Program-made: the position numbers and the translations under genes | Notes under the pieces: generated by a model | The model's input: the letters and a program-made list of their open reading frames with translations, nothing else | Database searches by the model: none | What the model was told of the DNA's origin: nothing | Source of the DNA: an uncultured Phascolarctobacterium sp. | GTDB taxonomy: Bacteria; Bacillota; Negativicutes; Acidaminococcales; Acidaminococcaceae | Reading direction: 5' to 3' | Length of the DNA: 7,158 nt | Assembly (NCBI GenBank): GCA_934234275.1 | Contig: CAKQHU010000070.1 | Coordinates: 1 to 7,158, forward strand | In this document: positions 1-6,298 of the stretch, one piece after another | How the letters are laid out: each line of letters begins with the position of its first letter | How positions within the stretch are numbered: the stretch's first letter is position 1

Positions 1-1121
1 AGAGTTTTGATGCCCTTTTCTTTAGCCAGACGCAGAGCTGCCAAGCTGTCGGCAGTTTCGCCGGACTGGCTGACAATAATAACCAGCTCGTTCTTGCTCA
101 GCAGAGGCTTGCGATATCTGAACTCGGAAGCCAGCTCGGTGCGAACCGGAATCTGAGCCAAGTCCTCAATTACATATTGTGCTGCCACGCCTACATGATA
201 AGCACTGCCGCAGGCAACAATGCAGATCTGGTCAATCTTTTTGATATCCTCATCGCTGAGGCCGACAGCGCTCATATCCAGCTTGCCGTCAACCAGTACG
301 GAATTCAGAGTATCGCGTACTGCCTTGGGCTGCTCGTGGATTTCCTTCATCATGAAATGCTCAAAGCCTGCTTTTTCGGCAGCTTCTGCATCCCATTTGA
401 TTTCGGTCAGCGGTTTTTCGATTACTTCTTCATCAACGTTGTAGAAGGTAACTTCGCCGTTAGCCAGACGAGCCATTTCCAGATTGCCGATGTAATAAAC
501 CTTACGGGTGTATTTTAAAATAGCAGGCACGTCGCTGGCAACATAGCATTCGCCATCCTGTACGCCGATAATCATCGGGCTGTCCTTACGGGCAACATAA
601 ATTTCACCGGGATATTCCTTGAACATTACTGCCAAAGCATAGGAACCGCGCATACGGATCATAGCATGGCTCAGAGCATCGGTCGGAGTATGCTCGTATT
701 TTTTATAGTAGTAGTCAATCAGCTTAACGGCAACCTCGGTATCAGTCTGAGAATAGAAGGTGTAACCGTTATGCAGCAGCTTTTCCTTCAGCTCCTGATA
801 GTTTTCGATAATACCGTTGTGTACGGCAACTACATTGCCATCAGCACTTGCATGCGGATGCGCATTAGTTTCGGAAGGCTCACCATGGGTTGCCCATCTG
901 GTGTGACCGATACCGCAGGTACCGATGAGGCTTTGACCACCGTTAGTTTTGGCGTAAAGCTCCTTCAGACGGCCCTTAGCCTTAACAATCTGCACCTGCG
1001 CACTGCCGTCACGCACTGCCAGGCCGGCAGAATCATAGCCACGATATTCCAGCTTAGACAGGCCATCCAACAAAATAGGCGCTGCCTGCTTATCTCCACA
1101 AAATCCAACAATACCACACAT
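1..1121 (-). CDS. glmS: Glutamine--fructose-6-phosphate aminotransferase (isomerizing), N-terminal 373 residues; gene runs off the window
   Basis: GlmS makes glucosamine-6-phosphate from fructose-6-phosphate and glutamine in the cytoplasm, the first committed step to UDP-GlcNAc for peptidoglycan and other cell-surface glycans. The protein begins MCGIVGFCGD, so Cys2 becomes the N-terminal nucleophile of the Ntn glutaminase after Met removal. Further glutaminase signatures are LEYRGYDSAG (about 24-33), GHTRWATHGEPSETNAHPH (about 72-90) and the oxyanion-hole HNGIIENY (about 101-108). The first SIS (sugar isomerase) domain follows, with ACGSAYHVG and SQSGETADSLAALR near the cut. The family is about 600 residues, so roughly 235 C-terminal residues lie beyond position 1. 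The ATG is preceded by GAGGAAAAG on the coding strand. Only 39 bp separate it from galE, with no terminator, so the two genes are probably cotranscribed. The gap is too short for a glmS ribozyme next to the start. Identification is secure. Confidence 0.97.
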   Translation of the reverse strand, partial: MCGIVGFCGDKQAAPILLDGLSKLEYRGYDSAGLAVRDGSAQVQIVKAKGRLKELYAKTNGGQSLIGTCGIGHTRWATHGEPSETNAHPHASADGNVVAVHNGIIENYQELKEKLLHNGYTFYSQTDTEVAVKLIDYYYKKYEHTPTDALSHAMIRMRGSYALAVMFKEYPGEIYVARKDSPMIIGVQDGECYVASDVPAILKYTRKVYYIGNLEMARLANGEVTFYNVDEEVIEKPLTEIKWDAEAAEKAGFEHFMMKEIHEQPKAVRDTLNSVLVDGKLDMSAVGLSDEDIKKIDQICIVACGSAYHVGVAAQYVIEDLAQIPVRTELASEFRYRKPLLSKNELVIIVSQSGETADSLAALRLAKEKGIKT

Positions 1122-1160
1122 AAATACTTTTCCTCGTTTTCTCCAATTTTTCTTTTAGCC

Positions 1161-2177
1161 TTACGCTTCAAAGCCATTGGGGTTATTTTTCTGCCAGTTC
1201 CAGGAATCGCGGCACATATCCTCAATTCCCAGCTCTGCCTTCCAGCCCAGCTTTTCCCACGCCTTCGAAGGGTCCGAATAGCAGGCTGCAACATCACCTG
1301 CACGGCGTTGGTCGATTACATAAGGTATTTTAATTCCGTTGGCCTTTTCGAATGCTTTCACCAGGTCCAGCACCGAATAGCCAATGCCTGTACCAAGATT
1401 ATACACCTCTATGCCACATTTGTCATCTATTGCCTTTAATGCTTTGACATGTCCCTTCGCCAAATCCACAACGTGAATGTAATCACGCACACCGGTACCG
1501 TCCGGAGTGGGATAATCATTGCCGAAAACATGCAACTCCTTTAGTTTGCCGGCAGCAACCTGCGTAATATACGGCATCAGATTATTGGGAACACCGTTGG
1601 GATTTTCCCCGATAAGACCGGAGCTGTGCGCACCGATAGGGTTAAAATAACGCAGCAGCACTACATTCCATTCATTATCCGCCACATGCAGGTCACGCAG
1701 GATTTCCTCCAGCATCGACTTGGTATTACCGTAGGGATTGGTGCAATGTCCCTTAGGACAGCTTTCGGTAATCGGCATTACGGCAGGATTACCGTAAACA
1801 GTTGCCGAGGAGCTGAAAATAATATTCTTGCAGCCTGCGTTACGCATTTCCTCCAGCAAAACCAAGGTACCGGAAATATTATTATCATAATACTCCAGCG
1901 GCTTCTGCACCGATTCGCCTACTGCCTTCAGGCCGGCAAAATGAATGCAGCAGTCAAAGCTGTTCTCAGTAAAAATTTTCCGCAAGCCGTCGCGGTCCCT
2001 GATATCCGTTTCATAAAACGGAATCTGGCGGCCGGTAATTTTTTCTACACGCTGCATTGCCAGCCTGCTGGAATTAACAAGATTATCTACGACTGCAACG
2101 CTGTGTCCGGCGTTAAGCAGCTCTATAACTGTATGCGAGCCGATATAACCGGCCCCCCCTGTAACTAATATATGCAT
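1161..2177 (-). CDS. galE: UDP-glucose 4-epimerase, possibly also acting on UDP-GlcNAc
   Basis: This cytoplasmic short-chain dehydrogenase/reductase interconverts UDP-glucose and UDP-galactose (Leloir pathway and surface-polysaccharide precursors). At 338 residues it has the same length as E. coli GalE and aligns with it without obvious gaps. Visible motifs are the NAD-binding GGAGYIGSH at 7-15, [19 protein letters not shown] at about 79-97, catalytic Ser124 in FSSSATVYG, and the Tyr149/Lys153 pair in [22 protein letters not shown] and [10 protein letters not shown] are also present. Position 299, Tyr in E. coli, is Cys here ([12 protein letters not shown]). In the human enzyme and in an engineered E. 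coli variant a Cys there opens the pocket to UDP-GlcNAc/UDP-GalNAc, so dual specificity is plausible but inferred. The start is set by AGGTGA four bases before the ATG. A TATAAT box upstream suggests a promoter in the preceding 119-bp gap. Confidence 0.97.
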   Translation of the reverse strand: MHILVTGGAGYIGSHTVIELLNAGHSVAVVDNLVNSSRLAMQRVEKITGRQIPFYETDIRDRDGLRKIFTENSFDCCIHFAGLKAVGESVQKPLEYYDNNISGTLVLLEEMRNAGCKNIIFSSSATVYGNPAVMPITESCPKGHCTNPYGNTKSMLEEILRDLHVADNEWNVVLLRYFNPIGAHSSGLIGENPNGVPNNLMPYITQVAAGKLKELHVFGNDYPTPDGTGVRDYIHVVDLAKGHVKALKAIDDKCGIEVYNLGTGIGYSVLDLVKAFEKANGIKIPYVIDQRRAGDVAACYSDPSKAWEKLGWKAELGIEDMCRDSWNWQKNNPNGFEA

Positions 2178-2206
2178 ATTTTCACCTCAATTTACGCTTC
2201 AGGCAA

Positions 2207-2242
2207 CTATTCTATTATAGCGCCTGCAGTATTATTTTACTA
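2207..2242 (-). promoter_or_regulatory. Candidate sigma-A promoter for galE-glmS
   Basis: On the minus strand a perfect TATAAT -10 box occupies 2214-2219. Seventeen bases upstream, TAGTAA at 2237-2242 matches the TTGACA -35 consensus at only three of six positions. There is no TG extension of the -10. Transcription would start near 2207 and give a leader of about 30 bases before the galE ATG at 2177. The site sits in the longest intergenic gap of the window, where an operon break would be expected, although I see no clear terminator for the upstream gene. The -10 is seen directly; promoter function is inferred. Confidence 0.45.
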
Positions 2243-2296
2243 CCTGCTGCCTTAAACTAAGGTGAACAAGCTAACTATTTTTTTCATATTTTCTGT

Positions 2297-2881
2297 TTAA
2301 CTGCCGATAATCGGCTTATTTTCCATGGTATTTACCAGCTTGGAAAGCTGCCATTTAATTGTTTCCACCGGCTTATCGTAATTGCCCATGTCGCGCAGTC
2401 CGCTTTCACGCACACGCTTCTTCAGCAGCTTATTGCCATCCTTTTTATATACGAAAAGGTCTGCATCCGCTACCACACGCACATAGGTATCGTGGTCAAA
2501 GCGAAATCCCCAACCGCTGACAAGGCTCTCATCCATTTCATAAATACGAGCAACAACCAGCACATCCATTTTACTTTTTTCAGCCAAAGCGGACAGAGAA
2601 GCCACGTCCAGCTTCACGCCGTCACGTACCGCCTGGCTCACAAGTGTCTGCGGTTCGCCGCCGTCTATTATTTGATAATAGGGGAAGCGATAAGCCAGCT
2701 TGACCATCTGCCGCCACTCCTTATAAACAGCGCCGTCCACACCGCCGTCCTGGTCGATAACAACAAAGCCCACAGGACGCTCGGCAAAATCTGCCCGCGC
2801 CGTCTGCGGTACCATTGCTGTAAACAAGGACGCAAATACTACTAAAAAGCAGATCTGCAGCAGCCATTTAATTTTTTTCAT
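2297..2881 (-). CDS. Secreted (periplasmic or surface) protein of unknown function
   Basis: I do not recognise a named family. The 194-residue product starts with a classic Sec signal peptide: basic MKKIK, a hydrophobic run at about 6-24 and a likely signal peptidase I cut after ARA (28-30). There is no lipobox Cys near the cut, so the mature protein of about 164 residues should be soluble. It reads as an alpha/beta protein: a strand GFVVIDQDGG, a segment YYQIIDGGEP, a helix around LSALAEKSKMD, a strand VLVVARIYEMDE, and a second half rich in beta segments (TYVRVVADADLFVYKKDG) ending in an amphipathic helix. This loosely recalls periplasmic CsgG/TolB-N-like domains, a weak inference. The start is chosen at 2881 because AGGTGA lies five bases upstream and the signal peptide begins there; a longer reading would add 16 unlikely residues overlapping udp. 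The gene follows udp by 16 bp, so cotranscription with deoB-udp is likely. Confidence 0.82.
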   Translation of the reverse strand: MKKIKWLLQICFLVVFASLFTAMVPQTARADFAERPVGFVVIDQDGGVDGAVYKEWRQMVKLAYRFPYYQIIDGGEPQTLVSQAVRDGVKLDVASLSALAEKSKMDVLVVARIYEMDESLVSGWGFRFDHDTYVRVVADADLFVYKKDGNKLLKKRVRESGLRDMGNYDKPVETIKWQLSKLVNTMENKPIIGS

Positions 2882-2886
2882 AAGTA

Positions 2887-2892
2887 TCACCT
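2887..2892 (-). promoter_or_regulatory. Ribosome binding site that fixes the start of the secreted protein
   Basis: The coding strand reads AGGTGA followed by five bases and ATG at 2881. It lies in the 16-bp gap after the udp stop codon, which supports the internal ATG over any upstream start inside udp. Confidence 0.7.
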
Positions 2893-2897
2893 GCCAA

Positions 2898-3698
2898 TTA
2901 ATCGGCATCTGCTGCCAACAGCAGCTCAACAGCTCCGCGTGTCACCTGCACCATATAGCCGAAGGCACGCTGATAAACATCAGGCGGTGCTACGCTTTCG
3001 CTCTGCGTGCGCTTAACTACCACGCCGCAGACAGCGCCGGCCTCTAAGCCTAACGCCTGTGAGGTCACGAACAAAGCGGATGTTTCCATTTCATAGTTCA
3101 GCACGCCCAGCGCCTGCCATTCCTGCATCGTCCCACGGAAGCGGCGCGGTACATAGCCGGTGAAGCTGTCGTAACGCTCCTGCCCCGGCCAGAAGGTGTC
3201 GCTGGAGGCTGCAATGCCCAAATGATAGGGAGCACCGGCGTTCTTGGCTGCCAGTACCAATGCTGTTGTCACCTCAAAGCTGGCAACAGCAGGAAATTCC
3301 AACGGCGCATAATGCTGCGAGGTGCCGTCAAGGCGAACAGCTGCCTTATCAATAATAATATCTCCGAGATTAACCTTTTCCTGAATCGTTCCCGTCGTAC
3401 CGAAGCGGATGAGCTTTTTGATGCCCATACGCGCCAGCTCTTCCAGACAAATTGCTACTGAAGGACCGCCCATGCCCGTAGAGCAGACAAGTACAGGAGC
3501 ATCATTGATTTGCGTCAGCCAGCTGGTGTATTCACGATGGCTGGCAATAAAGCTTGCATCACTGCCCAAAGCCTTTGCCAAAGGCTCCACACGTCCGGGG
3601 TCACCGGGAAGCACGGCAACAGTTGCGCCCTGCAGTTGCTCCGCCGAAAAACCTACATGGTATAAAATCTCCTCAGGTGCTGCGTAATGTTTGCTCAT
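2898..3698 (-). CDS. udp: Uridine phosphorylase
   Basis: This cytoplasmic enzyme (NP-I nucleoside phosphorylase family) reversibly splits uridine with phosphate into uracil and ribose-1-phosphate. The 266-residue product keeps the E. coli Udp signatures with an offset of about seven: PGDPGR with phosphate-binding Arg36, SHREYTSW, STGMGGPS, IRFGTTG with Arg98, and VRLDGTSQHYAPLEFPAV. The uracil-recognising GQERYD (Gln173, Arg175) distinguishes Udp from purine phosphorylases, and NYEMETS (Met204, Glu205) contacts the ribose. The start is the ATG at 3698, with AGAGGTGG five bases upstream; a TTG at 3716 in the same frame would overlap the end of deoB and has no such support. The gene follows deoB by 14 bp, so its ribose-1-phosphate product can pass directly to DeoB. 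The close likeness to enterobacterial Udp is unusual for a Bacillota-like context. Confidence 0.96.
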   Translation of the reverse strand: MSKHYAAPEEILYHVGFSAEQLQGATVAVLPGDPGRVEPLAKALGSDASFIASHREYTSWLTQINDAPVLVCSTGMGGPSVAICLEELARMGIKKLIRFGTTGTIQEKVNLGDIIIDKAAVRLDGTSQHYAPLEFPAVASFEVTTALVLAAKNAGAPYHLGIAASSDTFWPGQERYDSFTGYVPRRFRGTMQEWQALGVLNYEMETSALFVTSQALGLEAGAVCGVVVKRTQSESVAPPDVYQRAFGYMVQVTRGAVELLLAADAD

Positions 3699-3703
3699 AT
3701 TGT

Positions 3704-3711
3704 CCACCTCT
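3704..3711 (-). promoter_or_regulatory. Strong ribosome binding site that fixes the udp start
   Basis: AGAGGTGG on the coding strand sits five bases before the ATG at 3698. It falls in the 14-bp gap after the deoB TGA and rules in favour of the ATG rather than the upstream in-frame TTG. Confidence 0.75.
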
Positions 3712-3712
3712 T

Positions 3713-4936
3713 TCAAAACAAATCCGCTTTAGTTCCGGTAAGGGTTGGTTCTATTTTCATATAATCGGCAATTGTCTGTCCTATATCGGCAAAGGTCTGC
3801 ATAGGCGCGAGCTGCTTGCAATCAATGCCTGCTCCCGAAAAGAGTACGGGGATTTTTTCGCGCGTATGGTCCGTGCCGCTCCAGCTGGGGTCATTGCCGT
3901 GGTCCGCCGTCATCAGCAGTAAATCGTCCGGGCGCAGCAAAGCGGTAATTTCCGGCAGTCTGCTGTCGAAATATTCCAGTGCCTCGCCATAGCCCTGAAT
4001 GTCACGGCGATGTCCGTAGGAGGAATCAAAGTCAACAAAATTAGTAAAGACAATGGTGTTGTCCGGAGCATCGGCTACAGCCTGCTTCGTTGCGTCTACC
4101 AGCTTGTCCAGTCCGCCGGCCGCATAATGCTTCGTAATACCGCGATGCGCAAAAATATCAGCAATCTTGCCTACGGCGTAAACGCTGCCGCCGGCTGCAA
4201 CCATTTTATCAAGCAATGTCGGCTGCGGTGCCGGTACTGCGTAATCGTGACGGTTGGTCGTGCGGGTAAAATCAGCAGCACAGGTGCCGACGAACGGACG
4301 CGCTATTACCCGGGCAATATTATACGGTTGTACCAGCTTAAAAGCCAGCTTGCACAAATCATACAAGCGCTCCAGACCGAAGGCTTCCTCGTGCGCTGCT
4401 ATCTGCAGCACGCTGTCGGCAGAGGTATAGATAATCGGCTTGCCGCTTCTTACATGCTCCTCGCCCAGCTCCTTGATGATTTCGGTACCGCTGGCATGAC
4501 ATTCGCCCAGCACACCCGGCAAATTACCTTGGCTGATAATTGCATCCACCAGCTCCTGCGGAAAGCATTTCGGCACATCGGGGAAATAGCCCCAGTCAAA
4601 TTTAACCGGTACACCGCTGATTTCCCAATGTCCGCTCAGTGTATCCTTACCGCGGCTGACCTCCTGCGCATAGGTATAAGCACCGATTGTATGCTCGGCG
4701 CCCAAGCCTGCCGGCAACGCTGCGCCACGGCTCAGCTCTGCAGCTGCCTGCAGTCCGTGCTCAGCCAGATGCGGCAAATACAACGGTTTCGGTACTTCGC
4801 CTGCATGACGCGGATTTTTCGCCAGCCAATCGCAGATATGGCCTAAGGTATCTGCACCCTTATCACCGTAAGCTTCGGCATCATGGGCATAACCGATACC
4901 GAAGGAATCCAACAACAGAATAATAGTACGTGCCAT
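3713..4936 (-). CDS. deoB: Phosphopentomutase
   Basis: DeoB interconverts ribose-1-phosphate and ribose-5-phosphate (and the deoxy forms), linking nucleoside breakdown to the pentose phosphate pathway and PRPP. It is a cytoplasmic, Mn-dependent member of the alkaline phosphatase superfamily. The 407 residues equal the E. coli length and exceed the roughly 394 of Bacillus. Visible features are the metal-binding Asp10 in [17 protein letters not shown] at 28-35, and Thr99 in [11 protein letters not shown], which aligns with the phosphorylated Thr85 of the Bacillus cereus enzyme. [45 protein letters not shown] and GTDHTRE supply the remaining metal and substrate contacts. The ATG at 4936 has AGGTGA four bases upstream; a longer in-frame TTG start at 4990 would add 18 residues running through a hairpin and is unlikely. 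The gene leads a deoB-udp-secreted protein run with gaps of 14 and 16 bp. A hairpin with a T-run precedes it. Confidence 0.97.
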   Translation of the reverse strand: MARTIILLLDSFGIGYAHDAEAYGDKGADTLGHICDWLAKNPRHAGEVPKPLYLPHLAEHGLQAAAELSRGAALPAGLGAEHTIGAYTYAQEVSRGKDTLSGHWEISGVPVKFDWGYFPDVPKCFPQELVDAIISQGNLPGVLGECHASGTEIIKELGEEHVRSGKPIIYTSADSVLQIAAHEEAFGLERLYDLCKLAFKLVQPYNIARVIARPFVGTCAADFTRTTNRHDYAVPAPQPTLLDKMVAAGGSVYAVGKIADIFAHRGITKHYAAGGLDKLVDATKQAVADAPDNTIVFTNFVDFDSSYGHRRDIQGYGEALEYFDSRLPEITALLRPDDLLLMTADHGNDPSWSGTDHTREKIPVLFSGAGIDCKQLAPMQTFADIGQTIADYMKIEPTLTGTKADLF

Positions 4937-4940
4937 TTTT

Positions 4941-4946
4941 TCACCT
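4941..4946 (-). promoter_or_regulatory. Ribosome binding site that fixes the deoB start
   Basis: AGGTGA lies four bases before the ATG at 4936 on the coding strand. Its first base closes a small inverted repeat (TGCTT-AAGA-AAGCA, 4946-4959), so it sits directly against a possible RNA hairpin. Confidence 0.65.
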
Positions 4947-4956
4947 GCTTTCTTAA

Positions 4957-4997
4957 GCAAAAGGGAGCTGCTAACACCAACGCTAAACAACTCCCCT
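4957..4997 (-). terminator. Terminator-like hairpin between the LUD gene and deoB
   Basis: On the minus strand AGGGGAGTTG (4988-4997) can pair with CAGCTCCCTT (4961-4970). This gives a 10-bp stem with two G-U pairs and a 17-base loop, and a short T-run (the last stem bases and beyond, TTTTGC) follows. It begins only four bases after the stop codon of the LUD gene, the expected place for a rho-independent terminator. The long loop and the short, interrupted T-run weaken the call. With only about 15 bases left before the deoB ribosome binding site, it may be leaky or act as an attenuator within a longer operon. Confidence 0.42.
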
Positions 4998-5001
4998 AAA
5001 A

Positions 5002-5640
5002 TCAGAATCCTAAACTTTCACCGACTAAAATAACTTTAATGCGTCCCTTATTACGACTGGTACGTGTTATAACAATCTGCGAGCAGATGCAATCCGCGGA
5101 AAGGCAATCACCGCAAAGACCTGCTTTGTAACAAGGTGTCTGCAGGCCGGCAAACCTTTTGGCATTTATCGGCGCAGCCACATTGCGCGCTCTGTCCACG
5201 GCAGCCTCTAAAGAGCCTGTAACCTTATTCAGACCGGCAATTACAAGCACCTGCTTCGGTCCGAAAATCAAAGCGGCGCAACGGTTGCCGTTGCCGTCAA
5301 TATTTACCAGCTGACCATCACTGCTGATGGCATTGCTGCTCATTAAATATGTATCACACAAAAGCGCCTGACGCATCAATTCTGTTTTTTCTTCCGGAGT
5401 TGCTGCCGCAGCTCTGTCGATAACCTTATTGCGCTCCTTTACTGCGCTCAAAAGACCGATTTCATCAATCGTTACAGAACCGCCCCAGGAAACAACATCC
5501 TCCTGCGGAATCAGCGCCAATGCCTGCTCGAGCGCTGCCTGCTTATCAGCACAGTAATAAGCATCAAAGCCACGCAGCTTTAATTTTTTCACCAAAGTTG
5601 CGCCCAAAGCCTCATTGCGCAATATTTCAGCCTGCTGCAT
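5002..5640 (-). CDS. LUD-domain (LutC/YkgG-like, DUF162) protein with a C-terminal cysteine cluster
   Basis: This 212-residue protein fits the short stand-alone LUD-domain proteins often annotated 'lactate utilization protein' in Bacillota. The fold recalls the DeoR/RpiA-like sugar-phosphate isomerase superfamily. Visible family features are [16 protein letters not shown] (49-64), the core [20 protein letters not shown] (101-120), [17 protein letters not shown] (125-141) and VAAPINAKR. The tail holds C170-x5-C176-x2-C179-x4-C184-x-C186, able in principle to bind a metal or Fe-S cluster. LutA and LutB, which make up the lactate oxidation complex with LutC, are not in the window, so a role in lactate use is not supported here. 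The ATG at 5640 is preceded by AGGAGGAG seven bases upstream, the strongest ribosome site in the window. The gene follows pyrR by 37 bp without a terminator, so the two are likely cotranscribed. The family call is firm; the function is unknown. Confidence 0.88.
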   Translation of the reverse strand: MQQAEILRNEALGATLVKKLKLRGFDAYYCADKQAALEQALALIPQEDVVSWGGSVTIDEIGLLSAVKERNKVIDRAAAATPEEKTELMRQALLCDTYLMSSNAISSDGQLVNIDGNGNRCAALIFGPKQVLVIAGLNKVTGSLEAAVDRARNVAAPINAKRFAGLQTPCYKAGLCGDCLSADCICSQIVITRTSRNKGRIKVILVGESLGF

Positions 5641-5677
5641 AGAATCTCCTCCTGTTCCATTAACAAGCTACGGTTGA

Positions 5678-6242
<565 letters not shown>

Positions 6243-6246
6243 TATT

Positions 6247-6275
6247 TTTATTCAGGCTTTTTAACCTGCTATCAA
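6247..6275 (-). promoter_or_regulatory. Weak candidate promoter for pyrR
   Basis: On the minus strand TTGATA (6270-6275, five of six matches to the -35 consensus) is followed after exactly 17 bases by AATAAA (6247-6252, four of six matches to TATAAT). Transcription would begin almost at the ribosome binding site and leave a leader of about 15 bases, too short for a PyrR-type attenuator. AT-rich gaps often give such matches by chance, so this is tentative; readthrough from rluD is an equally good explanation. Confidence 0.25.
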
Positions 6276-6298
6276 GACTGCCCTAAGGCAGAACTCTG

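Noticed and set aside
1122..1160. Possible glmS ribozyme upstream of glmS
   Set aside because: The gap is only 39 bp, far shorter than the ribozyme core, and immediately upstream is coding sequence of galE with intact motifs.
965..1303. A 112-codon minus-strand frame bridging galE and glmS
   Set aside because: It overlaps the certain galE C-terminus and glmS N-terminus in another frame, and its arginine- and cysteine-rich translation is typical of a shadow.
2243..2270. CCTTA-GTT-TAAGG inverted repeat upstream of galE, considered as terminator or operator
   Set aside because: A 5-bp stem with a three-base loop and no T-run is within what chance gives in an AT-rich gap.
2303..2315. Perfect inverted repeat GCCGAT-A-ATCGGC at the end of the secreted-protein gene, considered as a terminator
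   Set aside because: On the coding strand no T-run follows it, the stem is short with a tiny loop, and it lies inside the last codons. On the plus strand a T-rich stretch follows but there is no plus-strand gene to terminate.
2882..2929. Upstream start adding 16 residues to the secreted protein
   Set aside because: It would overlap udp, lacks a ribosome site, and would bury the signal peptide behind a cysteine- and tryptophan-containing extension.
4010..4846. A 278-codon open frame on the plus strand opposite deoB, and similar long plus-strand frames opposite udp, pyrR, galE, glmS and rluD
   Set aside because: They are antisense to genes with clear family motifs, their translations show no recognisable domain, and they have no supporting ribosome sites. 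They are codon-bias shadows.
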